The translations under genes and the position numbers were made by a program. From Microbacterium ginsengiterrae (lineage in GTDB: Bacteria > Actinomycetota > Actinomycetes > Actinomycetales > Microbacteriaceae), in NCBI RefSeq assembly GCF_014205075.1, contig NZ_JACHMU010000001.1, forward strand, positions 1,798,001 through 1,862,000: a stretch of 64,000 bases of DNA. The letters run 5' to 3'. The notes under the pieces were generated by a model. That model worked only from the letters and a program-made list of their open reading frames with translations. It was not told where the DNA came from and made no database searches. Position 1 is the stretch's first letter. Each line of letters starts with the position of its first letter. Below, piece by piece: positions 41,376-50,618 of the stretch.

Positions 41376-41381
41376 AGCGTA
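41376..41381 (-). promoter_or_regulatory. -10 element of the SprT-like gene (leaderless class)
   Basis: TACGCT on the minus strand with a 6-nt spacer to the ATG at 41369. This spacing decides the start codon. Confidence 0.5.
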
Positions 41382-41420
41382 GAACACTCCGCCGACATCG
41401 CGACGGGTGAGCCTGCGTGC

Positions 41421-41948
41421 TCAGCCGGCGACGAGGTTGGACGTGCGCCGCTTCTCGACGGCCTCGATGGCCAGGAGGACGCTCTCCAGCTCCGAGTCGG
41501 ACGCGCCGGTCTCTCGGCGCAGGAACAGAGACTGTTTGAAGCTCTCGCGGGCGATCTCGAAGTCACCGCCCTCGTAGGCGTTTCGTCCACGGTGATGGTG
41601 CGCGAACGCCGCGATACCGGCCCAGCCCTGGCCCTCGGCCTCGGTCGTGCAGGTCGCCAGCTCCTGGTCGGCGGCCGCGTAGGCGCCGCGGTACTGCAGG
41701 ATCGTCGCATGCAGCACGCGTGACCGCAGGACGTCCTTGCGCGTTCCGGCCATGCGGGCCACCCGCACGGACTCGTCGGCGACGGTCAGCGCCTCGTCCA
41801 GGCGGTCGAGCACCTTCAGCAGCCACACCCGCTCGAGCAGGGCGGGCAGACTGCGCTGCCCCTCGATCTCCGCCAGTCTTTCGGCGCACTCGCTCTGATC
41901 GACCTGCTCGCGAAGAGTCTCTGAGTCGTAACCCTTGATGTAACCCAT
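41421..41948 (-). CDS. Helical-repeat (TPR-like) protein of unknown function
   Basis: A 175-residue soluble protein. Pairs of helices with TPR-like spacing are visible: LPALLERVWLLKVLDRLDEA, VLHATILQYRGAYAAADQEL, and AAFAHHHRGRNAYEGGDFEI followed by ARESFKQSLFL. It is therefore probably a protein-binding scaffold. The ATG at 41948 has GGAAGGAGAG upstream; the longer reading to 42176 has no family support. It lies between the SprT-like and spermidine-synthase-like genes on the same strand but with its own leader. No partner is evident. Confidence 0.78.
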   Translation of the reverse strand: MGYIKGYDSETLREQVDQSECAERLAEIEGQRSLPALLERVWLLKVLDRLDEALTVADESVRVARMAGTRKDVLRSRVLHATILQYRGAYAAADQELATCTTEAEGQGWAGIAAFAHHHRGRNAYEGGDFEIARESFKQSLFLRRETGASDSELESVLLAIEAVEKRRTSNLVAG

Positions 41949-42025
41949 GCGCTCTCCTTCCGCCGCACACCCAGTCTGCCTCGGGCGGCAACAGTCGGGC
42001 GGTCGGCGCGCCCCGCATGACGATT

Positions 42026-42886
42026 TCAGCGGAGGAAGATCGACGCGTCCGGCTTCGGAGACGCCACCGCATCCGCGTCCGTGACGATCCGCGCACCCTG
42101 CGCGAACGCGACGACCTCGGCCCCCTGCGCGATCTTGGCCGGGTGTGGGCCGGCGGCCAGCATCCGGGGCAGCCACTCGGTGGGCAGGGGAGAAGGGGAT
42201 GCGGCGATGACGAGGTTGCCGAATCGGCGGCCCTTGAGCACCTGCGTGTCAGCGAGGAGGGCGACCTCCGGCAGGACATGCGCGATCGTCGCGACCTGCC
42301 GACGCGCGAAGGCGAGGCCGGGGCCGTCGGCGACGTTGACCAGCAGCACGCCGGTCGGGGCCAGCAGGCCCGTGACCTCGCGGTAGAACTCGACGCTGGT
42401 GAGATGGGCGGGCGTCTGGGCGCCGGAGTACACGTCCGACACGACCAGGTCGCACGCGCCGACGAGGGCAGGCGGCAGCTTCTGCACGCCGGCGCGCGCA
42501 TCCGCGATCCGCATCCTGATCGCCGCACCGCGGGGGAGGGGGAGGTGTTCGCGGACGAGCGCGGCGAGCGGCGCTTCCCATTCGATGACCTGCTGGTGCG
42601 AACCGGGGCGAGTGGCCTCGATGTAACGCGGGATCGTCAGTGCCCCCGCGCCCAGGTGCACAGCCGTCAACGGGCCGGCGCGCAGCTGATCGATCACGGC
42701 GCCCATGCGGACCACGTACTCGAAATGCAGGTGGGTGGGGTCCTCGAGGTCGACGTGCGACTGCGGCGTGCCGTCGACGACGAGTTCGAAGCCGGAGGTG
42801 AAGGAGGACGGCGAGATCGTCGCGATGCCGCCGTGATCGAGGCGGGCCTCGGGATGCGCCTCGTCCTTGGATCGGGTTCTGCCCAC
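42026..42886 (-). CDS. Spermidine-synthase-like protein
   Basis: A 286-residue Rossmann-fold protein related to polyamine aminopropyltransferases. The nucleotide-cofactor loop is VHLGAGALTIPRYIEATRPG, with QQVIEWEAPL after strand 2, and the SpeE-type acidic loop is CDLVVSDVYSGAQTP. The aminopropyl-acceptor residues of true spermidine synthases are not clearly conserved, and no speA/speD-type partner is present, so function may be methyl transfer or unknown. The GTG start has TAGGCT six bases upstream (leaderless class). Confidence 0.82.
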   Translation of the reverse strand: MGRTRSKDEAHPEARLDHGGIATISPSSFTSGFELVVDGTPQSHVDLEDPTHLHFEYVVRMGAVIDQLRAGPLTAVHLGAGALTIPRYIEATRPGSHQQVIEWEAPLAALVREHLPLPRGAAIRMRIADARAGVQKLPPALVGACDLVVSDVYSGAQTPAHLTSVEFYREVTGLLAPTGVLLVNVADGPGLAFARRQVATIAHVLPEVALLADTQVLKGRRFGNLVIAASPSPLPTEWLPRMLAAGPHPAKIAQGAEVVAFAQGARIVTDADAVASPKPDASIFLR

Positions 42887-42892
42887 CCGCTG

Positions 42893-42898
42893 AGCCTA
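42893..42898 (-). promoter_or_regulatory. -10 element of the spermidine-synthase-like gene (leaderless class)
   Basis: TAGGCT on the minus strand with a 6-nt spacer to the GTG at 42886. Confidence 0.5.
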
Positions 42899-42976
42899 CT
42901 TCGCCGCGTTGGCGGTGTGCACCGGAGGTCCGCGCTTTCGCCCGTGTTACAGGTCTGTGACGATCGTCGGCAGGAT

Positions 42977-43005
42977 TTGCGGGGATTTTGTTAGTGATGA
43001 ATACT
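42977..43005 (+). promoter_or_regulatory. Candidate promoter of the second sugar importer operon
   Basis: TTGCGG, a 17-bp spacer and AATACT. About 57 bases of leader follow, ending in GAGGAG before the ATG at 43069. Confidence 0.45.
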
Positions 43006-43068
43006 TTTTCGAGGATCGGCATGCAACCCCTGTAGCCGAAGGCAGTTTTCAATGAGGAGATTCACCTG

Positions 43069-44355
43069 ATGAAGAAGCGCATTCTTCCGATCGTGGCGCT
43101 CGGCGTCACGGCGTCGCTCGGCCTTGCCGGCTGCGCGGGCGGCAGCGACAACGGCAGTGCGGACGGCGAAGGCCAGACGCTCAGCGTCTGGATCATGCAG
43201 GGCACCAACCCCGACTCCACCGCGTTCCTCGACGAGGTCGCCGAGGCGTTCAACGCCGAGACCGGCGCGACCGTCGAGTTCGAAGAGGTGCAGTGGGCCG
43301 ACGCGCACGACCGCTTCGTGACCGCCATCGCCGGTGGCACCACCCCCGACATCGCCGAGACCGGCACCACCTGGACGGCGGAGTTCGCCGACGCCGGTGC
43401 ACTTCTCGCTCTCGACGAGTACGTCGACGCCGAGGACGGCCTGCGCGACGACCTCGTCGAGGGTCTCGCCGTCGCCGGTACCTACGACGAAGAGCTCTAC
43501 GGCATGCCGTGGTACGCGGGCGTCCGTTCGCTCGTGTACCGCGCCGACATCTTCGAGGAGCTCGGGCTCGAGGCTCCGACCTCCTGGGACGAGATCATCT
43601 CCGCGGGTGAGGCCATCCAGGCCGCGCATCCCGAGATGATGGCCTTCCCCGTGCCGGGTGACGCCGAGTTCCAGGTCTACCCCTGGGTCTGGGGCGCCGG
43701 CGGCGAGGTCGCCACCGAGGAGGGCGGCGAGTGGACCAGCGAGCTGGACAGCGCAGCCTCGCAGGAGGGCATCCAGTTCTACACGGACCTCGCCACGGAG
43801 TACGGCTTCTCCTCCGCAGGAGCCACGACGTGGAAGGAGACGGACCTGCGTGACGCGTTCACCCAGGGCAACGTCGCCATGATGCTCTCGGGCTCGTGGA
43901 CCCCGGCTTCCCTCGTCGAGGCGAACCCCGACCTCGAGGGCAAGATCGGCGCAGCCGTCATCCCCGGCAAGGACGGCGGCATCGCTCCGTCCGTCCTCGG
44001 CGGATCGCACCTGTCGGTCTTCAACACCACCGACAACGCCGACCTCGCGTGGGAGTTCGTGGAGTTCATGACCACCGGTGAGTACGCCGAGAAGTGGGCC
44101 GAGCAGACCGGCTACTTCCCCGGTGTCGCATCGGCCATGGAAGAGGCTCTCGCCTCGACCGACCCGCTCGTCGCACCGTTCGCCGAGCAGATGGTCGACG
44201 GGGGCGCATCCGTGCCGGTGACCCCGAACTTCGGCGCCGTCCAGGCGAAGAAGACCACCAACGCCATGATGCAGTCGATCCTCAGCGGGCAGAAGGACGT
44301 CGCCACCGCGACGAAGGACGCCGCCGCCGAGATGACCGAGCTGCTCAACCAGTAA
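43069..44355 (+). CDS. Sugar ABC transporter substrate-binding lipoprotein (NagZ-linked)
   Basis: A 428-residue SBP type 1 lipoprotein. The signal peptide ends LGLAGC with Cys22 lipidated. Mature blocks are TLSVWIMQGTNPDST, ATVEFEEVQWADAHDRF, TPDIAETGTTWTAEF and LYGMPWYAGVRSLVYRADIF. It heads an operon with two permeases and a GH3 enzyme of NagZ type, so GlcNAc, a GlcNAc-disaccharide or chitobiose is the likely cargo (inference from context). As in the 7-kb locus no ATPase is encoded, so a shared MsiK-like ATPase is expected. Confidence 0.93.
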   Translation: MKKRILPIVALGVTASLGLAGCAGGSDNGSADGEGQTLSVWIMQGTNPDSTAFLDEVAEAFNAETGATVEFEEVQWADAHDRFVTAIAGGTTPDIAETGTTWTAEFADAGALLALDEYVDAEDGLRDDLVEGLAVAGTYDEELYGMPWYAGVRSLVYRADIFEELGLEAPTSWDEIISAGEAIQAAHPEMMAFPVPGDAEFQVYPWVWGAGGEVATEEGGEWTSELDSAASQEGIQFYTDLATEYGFSSAGATTWKETDLRDAFTQGNVAMMLSGSWTPASLVEANPDLEGKIGAAVIPGKDGGIAPSVLGGSHLSVFNTTDNADLAWEFVEFMTTGEYAEKWAEQTGYFPGVASAMEEALASTDPLVAPFAEQMVDGGASVPVTPNFGAVQAKKTTNAMMQSILSGQKDVATATKDAAAEMTELLNQ

Positions 44356-44398
44356 TACGGCACACCCTCAATAACGACAAGTTAGGCAGTATCCCTTG

Positions 44399-45379
44399 AT
44401 GTCGACGGTGCACGCACCGCTGCCGACACCCACGGAGGCGGGGTCCACCCCCGCCTCCGTGGCCGGTGGCCGCCGATCCAACCGCTTCACGCGGCTCGCC
44501 AAGTCACGCCCGTGGCTGCTCCTCGCGCCAGGACTTCTCATCCTGGCCGTGCTCATGCTGTGGCCGCTGGTGCAGGTCTTCCTGTACTCGCTGCAGGACT
44601 ATGGTCTGCGCGAGATCAACACCGGCGAGAGCAACTGGATCGGCTTCGGCAACTACATCGAGGCCCTCACCGACTCCACCCTGTGGACGATCGTGCTCCC
44701 GAACACGGTCGGCTTCGCCGCCGTCGCGGTGCTCACCACCGTCGCCGTCGGCACCCTCGTCGCGCTGCTGCTGCAGCGTCTCGGGACGACGTGGCGCGTC
44801 ATCGTCTCCAGCTGCATCATGATCGCCTGGGCCATGCCCGCGGTCACCGGCACCTACGTCTGGACGTTCATCTTCGATGCCGACCGCGGCATCTTCAACC
44901 GCACGCTGATCGACCTCGGGCTCATCGACGGCCCGGTCAACTGGTTCACGAACCAGTGGTCGTTCTACGCGATCGTGCTCCTCAACGTCGTCCACCACGG
45001 CTTCCCGTTCGTCGCCATCACGGTCCTCGCCGGACTCCTCGGCGTCTCGAAGGAGATGCTGGAGGCCGCGGCCATGGACGGCGCCGGCGCCTGGCGCCGG
45101 TTCTGGAAGATCGTCTTCCCGACCCTGCGCCCCGTCTTCTCCGTCGTGATCATCCTGTCGACCATCTGGGACTTCAAGGTGTTCGCGCAGGTCTACCTCA
45201 TGCCGGGCGGATCCGGCTCCAACCGATCCGTGCTCAACCTCGGCGTCTGGTCGTACGTCGAGTCGTTCGGCCAAAACCGCTACGGGTTCGGTGCGGCCCT
45301 GGCCGTGCTGCTCACCCTCGTGCTGATCGGCATCACGATCGTGTACATCCGGTCGCTCATGAAGGAGGACGAACTGTGA
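44399..45379 (+). CDS. Sugar ABC transporter permease (MalF-like)
   Basis: A 326-residue six-helix permease. The first helix is WLLLAPGLLILAVLMLWPLVQ, and the EAA loop is KEMLEAAAMDGAGAWRRFWK. A proline- and threonine-rich cytoplasmic tail precedes helix 1. ATG 44399 is chosen; TTG at 44396 is one codon upstream, and no strong Shine-Dalgarno sequence is seen. Its stop overlaps the next GTG (GTGA), so the two permeases are coupled. Confidence 0.93.
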   Translation: MSTVHAPLPTPTEAGSTPASVAGGRRSNRFTRLAKSRPWLLLAPGLLILAVLMLWPLVQVFLYSLQDYGLREINTGESNWIGFGNYIEALTDSTLWTIVLPNTVGFAAVAVLTTVAVGTLVALLLQRLGTTWRVIVSSCIMIAWAMPAVTGTYVWTFIFDADRGIFNRTLIDLGLIDGPVNWFTNQWSFYAIVLLNVVHHGFPFVAITVLAGLLGVSKEMLEAAAMDGAGAWRRFWKIVFPTLRPVFSVVIILSTIWDFKVFAQVYLMPGGSGSNRSVLNLGVWSYVESFGQNRYGFGAALAVLLTLVLIGITIVYIRSLMKEDEL

Positions 45380-46209
45380 ACCCGAAGAAGTCCGTCCTCT
45401 CGCGGTTCGGCACCGGCGTCGCCGTCGCCGTCGTCCTCGCGTTCACGCTTTTCCCCGCGTACTGGATGATCTCGAGCGCCTTCGACAAGAACGCCTCCAG
45501 CGGTGGCCGCTCGTTCATCCCGGAAGAGTTCACGCTCGACCACTTCACCTACGTCCTCACCGAGGGCGGGTTCGGCACCTACCTGCGCAACTCCGCGATC
45601 GTCGCGATCGTGACGGTGCTCGTCAGCGCCCTCGTGTGCCTGCTCGCCGCCGTGGCCGTCGCGCGGTTCCGGTTCAAGTTCCGCACCACGATCCTCATGC
45701 TCATCCTCGTCGTGCAGATGGTCCCGCTCGAGGCGCTCGTGATCCCGCTGTTCCTCCAGGTCAAGAGCCTCGGTCTGCTCAACAGCATCATCGGTCTGAT
45801 GATCGTCTACGTGGCGCTCTCGCTCGCCTTCGGCATCTGGATGCTGCGCGGCTTCGTGGCCGCGGTCCCCGTCGAGCTTGAGGAGGCCGCGTACATCGAC
45901 GGCGCGAGCTGGTGGCGGATGTTCCGCTCCGTGCTGCTGCCCCTGGTCATGCCGGGGCTCGTCGCCACGAGCATCTTCAGCTTCATCACCGCGTGGAACG
46001 AGTTCATCTTCGCCATGACGATGCTCGGTGGAGCGACCGACCAGTACACGGTCGCGATCGGTCTGAAGTCGTTCTTCGGTCTGCACTCGAACGACTGGGG
46101 CAGCATCATGGCCGCCTCGACCATCATCACCATCCCCGTCATGGTCTTCTTCGTCATCGTGCAGCGCCGTCTCGCGAGCGGGATGACCGCCGGAGCGGTG
46201 AAGGGATGA
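45376..46209 (+). CDS. Sugar ABC transporter permease (MalG-like)
   Basis: A 277-residue six-helix permease starting at a GTG that has AAGGAGGAC just upstream, inside the previous gene. The EAA loop is ELEEAAYIDGASWWRMFRS, and the helix pair LLAAVAVARFRFKF and MVPLEALVIPLFLQVKSLGL is typical of MalG. The stop overlaps the nagZ-like ATG (ATGA), so importer and glycosidase are translated as a unit. Confidence 0.93.
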   Translation: MNPKKSVLSRFGTGVAVAVVLAFTLFPAYWMISSAFDKNASSGGRSFIPEEFTLDHFTYVLTEGGFGTYLRNSAIVAIVTVLVSALVCLLAAVAVARFRFKFRTTILMLILVVQMVPLEALVIPLFLQVKSLGLLNSIIGLMIVYVALSLAFGIWMLRGFVAAVPVELEEAAYIDGASWWRMFRSVLLPLVMPGLVATSIFSFITAWNEFIFAMTMLGGATDQYTVAIGLKSFFGLHSNDWGSIMAASTIITIPVMVFFVIVQRRLASGMTAGAVKG

Positions 46210-47699
46210 CCGACGAACTCACCCGCCTGGCCAACAGCGTGCTGTGGCCGGGCTTCTTCGGAACCCGTCTCGACGGCGACGGCGCGCCGACCTGGCTGCG
46301 CGATGCGCTCGAGAACGACCTGGCGGGTCTCGTCTACTTCGGCCAGAACATCACGGAGGATCTGGCGCAGCTGAGCGCGCAGATCCACGAGGCCAACCCC
46401 GACGCGCTCATCGGCATCGACGAGGAGGGCGGCAGCGTCACGCGCCTCGAGGTGGCGACGGGCTCGACCCTTCCCGGTGCCGCCCAGCTCGGCGTGCTCG
46501 ACGACGTCGAGGCGACGAGGTCCACGGGTGCCGAGCTCGCACGGCGTGCGCGCGCGGTGGGTGTGGATGTCGTCCTGGGGCCGGTGGCCGACGTCAACAC
46601 CGACCCGCGCAACCCCGTGATCGGTGTGCGCGCCTTCGGCGCCGACGCCGACCTCGTCTCGCGACATGTCGCCGCCGAGGTGCAGGGGATGCAGGACGGG
46701 GGAGTTGCGGCGTGCGTCAAGCACTTCCCCGGTCATGGGGACACCCACCTCGACTCCCACCACGCCCTTCCGGTCATCGAACTGGACCCCGCGGAGATCG
46801 AGCGCGTGCACCTCGAACCCTTCCGCGCCGCGATCGCCGCGGGCGTCGAGACCATCATGACCGCCCACATCGTCGTGCCGGCGTGGGGCGAGCGTCCTGC
46901 GACGTTGAACCCCGACGTGCTCGCGCGACTGCGCGGGATGGGGTTCGAGGGCGTCATCATCACCGACGCTCTCGACATGGCCGCGGTGCGCGAGTCGGTC
47001 GGGATCGGTGGCGGCGCCGTGCAGGCGCTGGCCGCAGGCGCCGACCTGCTGTGCATCGGCAATCCCACCAATCCAGGGGACGCGGCATCCAGCGACCAGG
47101 ACGAGCGCGACTATCTGTCCGCCCGCGAGGCGATCGTCGCCGCGCTGCGCACCGGTGAACTCCCGCGTGAACGCGTCGAGCAGGCGCGTGATCGCGTGCG
47201 TGCCCTGGCGGCGCGTCTGCGTGCGGCCGCTCCGGCGCAGACACCGGCCTTCGACGGAGGCGCGATCGTGCGCAGGACTCTCCGCGTCACCGGCGCCGGC
47301 GTCGCGGACGCCGACGCCTCGGCGCTCTCGGTCGTCGATGCGCGCCGGCGAGCGACCCTCGCGGTCGACAGCGCCGCGTCATACGTCGCCGAGGCCATCG
47401 CCGGCGACGACGGTTTCCGTGTCCGCCTCGACGTCCAGCGGGCGACTCCGGAGGAGCGGGATGCCGCGCTGCAGCGCGCGATCGACGCCGGAGGGCGCCT
47501 CGTGCTGCTCATCGACCGGCCCGACGTCGATGCGCCGCAGCGCGAACTCGTCGAGCTCGCCGCGCAGCACCGGCCGGACGCCGTCGTGGTGAACGTGGGG
47601 CTCGCGGCGCAGCGACCGCTCCCGCTTCCCGTCGTGGATGTCACCGCCGCGAGCCGTGCAGGTGCCGAGGCGGCGCGCGCTCTGCTTCTCGGATCCTGA
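46206..47699 (+). CDS. nagZ: Glycoside hydrolase family 3, NagZ-type beta-N-acetylglucosaminidase
   Basis: A 497-residue enzyme. The NagZ signature KHFPGHGDT spans residues 172-180 and is followed by D183-S-H185-H; the Asp/His pair is the acid-base dyad of this family. The nucleophile is D254 in GVIITDALDM. IGIDEEGGSVTRL binds substrate. The C-terminal 150 residues form a second domain, as in B. subtilis NagZ and unlike single-domain Gram-negative NagZ. There is no signal peptide, so it should act on imported GlcNAc-MurNAc fragments or chitobiose in the cytoplasm. It is coupled to the sugar importer by a 4-bp overlap. Confidence 0.92.
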   Translation: MTDELTRLANSVLWPGFFGTRLDGDGAPTWLRDALENDLAGLVYFGQNITEDLAQLSAQIHEANPDALIGIDEEGGSVTRLEVATGSTLPGAAQLGVLDDVEATRSTGAELARRARAVGVDVVLGPVADVNTDPRNPVIGVRAFGADADLVSRHVAAEVQGMQDGGVAACVKHFPGHGDTHLDSHHALPVIELDPAEIERVHLEPFRAAIAAGVETIMTAHIVVPAWGERPATLNPDVLARLRGMGFEGVIITDALDMAAVRESVGIGGGAVQALAAGADLLCIGNPTNPGDAASSDQDERDYLSAREAIVAALRTGELPRERVEQARDRVRALAARLRAAAPAQTPAFDGGAIVRRTLRVTGAGVADADASALSVVDARRRATLAVDSAASYVAEAIAGDDGFRVRLDVQRATPEERDAALQRAIDAGGRLVLLIDRPDVDAPQRELVELAAQHRPDAVVVNVGLAAQRPLPLPVVDVTAASRAGAEAARALLLGS

Positions 47700-47745
47700 C
47701 GCGAGAGCGTTATCGAGCTGATACCGGATCGCAACATGGATGCGT

Positions 47746-47774
47746 TTGGATTCCAGGTGCGGGCTGGGTAGCGT
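47746..47774 (+). promoter_or_regulatory. Candidate promoter of the peptide importer operon
   Basis: TTGGAT, a 17-bp spacer and TAGCGT, leaving about 70 bases of leader before the ATG at 47851. Confidence 0.45.
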
Positions 47775-47850
47775 CAAATGCATCACGTGTGACGGGTGCG
47801 ACGATGCTCCCGGAACGCGCAAGGTAGCGCCCACAGGGAAGGTACACAGC

Positions 47851-49527
47851 ATGCACACCACATCCATGCGCCGACGGCGAGGGCTCATCGCTGTCACGGG
47901 CACCGCGATCGCAGCGATGCTGCTCGCGGGCTGCGTCGCGAGCGAACGAGGAGATGACGCAGGAGAGGGCGGCAGCGAGGTCGACAGCACCTTCGTGTTC
48001 GCCGCATCGTCCGACCCGGCCAGCCTCGACCCCGCATTCGCACAGGATGGCGAGACCTTCCGTGTGTCGCGTCAGATCTTCGAAGGACTCGTCGGCACCG
48101 TGCCCGGCACCGCCGACCCCGCCCCGCTGCTGGCCGAGTCGTGGGAGTCCGCAGAGGACGGCATGTCGCACACCTTCCAGCTCAAGGAGGACGTGACCTT
48201 CCACGACGGCACCCCGTTCAACGCCGAGGCCGTCTGCGCGAACTTCGACCGCTGGTACAACTGGACGGGCCTCGCCGCGTCCGAGGCGCTCGCCTACTAC
48301 TACAGCAAGCTGTTCCACGGCTACGCGGAGAACCCCGAGAACGCCGTCTACAAGTCCTGCACCCCCGACGGTGACTACTCCGTCACCGTCGAGCTGAACA
48401 AGCCGTTCGCCGGATTCATCCCCGCGCTGTCCCTGCCGGCGTTCAGCATGCAGAGCCCCGCCGCGATGGCCGAGTTCGGTGCGGACGAGGTCAGCGGATC
48501 GGCCGAGGCGCCGCAGCTGTCCGAGTACGCGATGGGTCACCCCACCGGAACCGGACCGTTCAAGTTCGACGACTGGGCCCCGGGCGAGCAGCTCACGCTG
48601 AGCTTCAACGAGGACTACTGGGGCGAGAAGGGGCAGATCGAGCAGATCATCTTCCGCACCATCGATGACCCGACGGCCCGTCGCCAGTCGCTGGAAGCCG
48701 GCGACATCGACGGCTACGACCTCGTCGGCCCCGCCGACACCGCCGCCCTCGAGGAGGACGGCTTCACGATGGTCTCGCGTCCGCCGTTCACCATCCTGTA
48801 CCTCGCGTTCAACCAGGCGATCCCCGAGCTGCAGGACCCGAAGGTCCGCGAGGCGCTGTCGTACGCGATCGACAAGGACGCACTGATCAGCCAGGTGCTG
48901 CCCGAGGGCACGCAGAAGGCCACGCAGTTCATTCCGCCGGTGGTCAACGGCTACAACGAGGACATCACGACGTACGACTACGACGTCGACAAGGCCAAGG
49001 CCCTGCTCGCAGAAGCCGGCTACGACGAGTCCAACCCGCTGTCGCTGACCTTCAACTACCCGGTCAACGTCTCGCGCCCCTACATGCCGGACCCCGAGCA
49101 GATCTTCACCGTGCTGTCCTCGCAGCTCGCCGAGGCGGGCGTCGAGACCACCCCGGTCTCGGACGAGTGGGTCGAGTACCTCGACCGCACCTCCGGCACG
49201 GCCGACCACGGCATCCACCTGCTCGGCTGGACCGGTGACTACAACGACACCGACAACTTCGTCGGCGTCTTCTTCGGCGCGCAGAGCTCGGAGTGGGGCT
49301 TCGACAACCCGGAGCTCTTCACGGCCCTGTCGGACGCACGCGGCGTGCCGGACCTCGAGGAGCAGACCGCGCTGTACGAGGACATCAACGAGATGGTCGC
49401 GACGTTCATCCCCGGTGTGCCGCTGGCGCACCCGGCTCCCACGCTGGCCTTCGACCCCCGCGTCGAGAGCTTCCCGGCGAGCCCGGTGAACGACGAGGTC
49501 TTCAACGAGATCGTCCTCACGAAGTGA
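47851..49527 (+). CDS. Peptide ABC transporter binding lipoprotein (DppA/OppA-like)
   Basis: A 558-residue SBP type 5 lipoprotein. The signal peptide ends MLLAGC with Cys28 lipidated. Mature blocks are FAASSDPASLDPAFAQDGET, LAESWESAEDGMSHTFQLK, VTFHDGTPFNAEAVCANFDR and PTGTGPFKFDDWAPGEQL, standard for dipeptide and oligopeptide binders. GGGAAGG lies 9 nt before the ATG; the in-frame start at 47740 would precede the likely promoter. Next to a NagZ gene, murein peptides are possible cargo, but general peptides are equally likely. Confidence 0.94.
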   Translation: MHTTSMRRRRGLIAVTGTAIAAMLLAGCVASERGDDAGEGGSEVDSTFVFAASSDPASLDPAFAQDGETFRVSRQIFEGLVGTVPGTADPAPLLAESWESAEDGMSHTFQLKEDVTFHDGTPFNAEAVCANFDRWYNWTGLAASEALAYYYSKLFHGYAENPENAVYKSCTPDGDYSVTVELNKPFAGFIPALSLPAFSMQSPAAMAEFGADEVSGSAEAPQLSEYAMGHPTGTGPFKFDDWAPGEQLTLSFNEDYWGEKGQIEQIIFRTIDDPTARRQSLEAGDIDGYDLVGPADTAALEEDGFTMVSRPPFTILYLAFNQAIPELQDPKVREALSYAIDKDALISQVLPEGTQKATQFIPPVVNGYNEDITTYDYDVDKAKALLAEAGYDESNPLSLTFNYPVNVSRPYMPDPEQIFTVLSSQLAEAGVETTPVSDEWVEYLDRTSGTADHGIHLLGWTGDYNDTDNFVGVFFGAQSSEWGFDNPELFTALSDARGVPDLEEQTALYEDINEMVATFIPGVPLAHPAPTLAFDPRVESFPASPVNDEVFNEIVLTK

Positions 49528-49530
49528 CGC

Positions 49531-49590
49531 GATAACGATCCGCCCCGCGCTTCCGCCCTTCCGGTCGGGGGTGCGGGGCGGATCGTTATC
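49531..49590 (+). terminator. Long perfect hairpin between dppA-like and dppB-like genes
   Basis: GATAACGATCCGCCCCGC (49531-49548) and its exact complement GCGGGGCGGATCGTTATC (49573-49590) form an 18-bp stem with a 24-nt loop. It starts 3 nt after the binding-protein stop codon and lies 23 nt before the permease start. It is probably a partial terminator or RNA-stabilising element that keeps binding-protein levels higher than permease levels. Confidence 0.75.
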
Positions 49591-49613
49591 GTCTACGCAA
49601 ACGGAGTCCTTCT

Positions 49614-50618
49614 TTGCTGCGCACCATCGGCAGGCGACTGCTTTTCCTCATCCCCACCCTGTTCGGCCTGAGCATCCTGCTGTTCGCCTGGGTCAGGGCC
49701 CTCCCCGGCGGACCCGCCGTCGCCCTCCTCGGTGAGCGCGCGACACCGGAGGCCATCGAGCGGGTCAACGCGCTCTACGGCTTCGACAAGCCGCTCATCG
49801 AGCAGTACTTCGTCTGGATCGGCCGGCTCCTCCAGGGAGACTTCGGCACCTCGATCCAGACCAACAGACCAGTGCTGGAAGAGTTCTTCCGGCGCTTCCC
49901 CGCGACCATCGAGCTGTCGATCGCGGCGCTGATCTTCGCGATCGGCATCGGCGTCCCGCTGGGCTACTGGGCGGCACGCCGGCACGGCAAGTTCAGCGAC
50001 CACGCCTCGGTCGTCATGAGCCTCGTCGGCATCACGATCCCGGTGTTCTTCCTCGCCTTCATCCTGAAGTACATCTTCGCCGTGCAGCTCGGATGGCTGC
50101 CGGCCGACGGCAGGCAGAACCCGCGCATCGATGCGACGCATCCGACGGGGTTCTACGTGTGGGACGGCATCATCACCGGTGAGTTCGACGCCGCGTGGGA
50201 CGCGATCCTCCACCTGATCCTCCCCGCTCTCGCGCTCGGGACCATTCCGCTCGCCATCATCGTGCGCATCACCAGGGCCAGCGTGCTCGAGGTCCAGAAC
50301 GCCGACTATGTCCGCACCGGCCGGGCCAAGGGCGTGTCGAACTCGACGCTGCGCGGGCGCTTCATCCTCCGCAACGCCCTCCTCCCCGTCGTGACGACGA
50401 TCGGTCTGCAGACCGGTCTGCTCATCTCCGGGGCGGTGCTCACCGAGACGGTGTTCGCCTTCCCGGGTGTCGGATCGTTCCTCGCCAGGGCGATCTTCAC
50501 CAGAGACTTCCCCGTGCTGCAGGGCTTCATCATCTTCATCGCGATCGCGTACGCGCTCATCAACCTCGCGGTGGATGTCTCCTACAGCCTGATCGACCCG
50601 AGAGTGAGGGTCCAATGA
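49614..50618 (+). CDS. Peptide ABC transporter permease (DppB/OppB-like)
   Basis: A 334-residue permease beginning at TTG, with CGGAG about 9 nt upstream. It opens LRTIGRRLLFLIPTLFGLS, the OppB-type first helix, with RALPGGPAVALLGERATPEA after it. The EAA region is VLEVQNADYVRTGRAKGVSN. Six helices are seen. The stop overlaps the next ATG (ATGA). Confidence 0.94.
   Translation: MLRTIGRRLLFLIPTLFGLSILLFAWVRALPGGPAVALLGERATPEAIERVNALYGFDKPLIEQYFVWIGRLLQGDFGTSIQTNRPVLEEFFRRFPATIELSIAALIFAIGIGVPLGYWAARRHGKFSDHASVVMSLVGITIPVFFLAFILKYIFAVQLGWLPADGRQNPRIDATHPTGFYVWDGIITGEFDAAWDAILHLILPALALGTIPLAIIVRITRASVLEVQNADYVRTGRAKGVSNSTLRGRFILRNALLPVVTTIGLQTGLLISGAVLTETVFAFPGVGSFLARAIFTRDFPVLQGFIIFIAIAYALINLAVDVSYSLIDPRVRVQ

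Noticed and set aside
44512..46209. A 565-codon frame merging two permease genes
   Set aside because: It reads the first permease out of frame and enters the second in frame; the true starts at 44399 and 45376 are coupled and complete.
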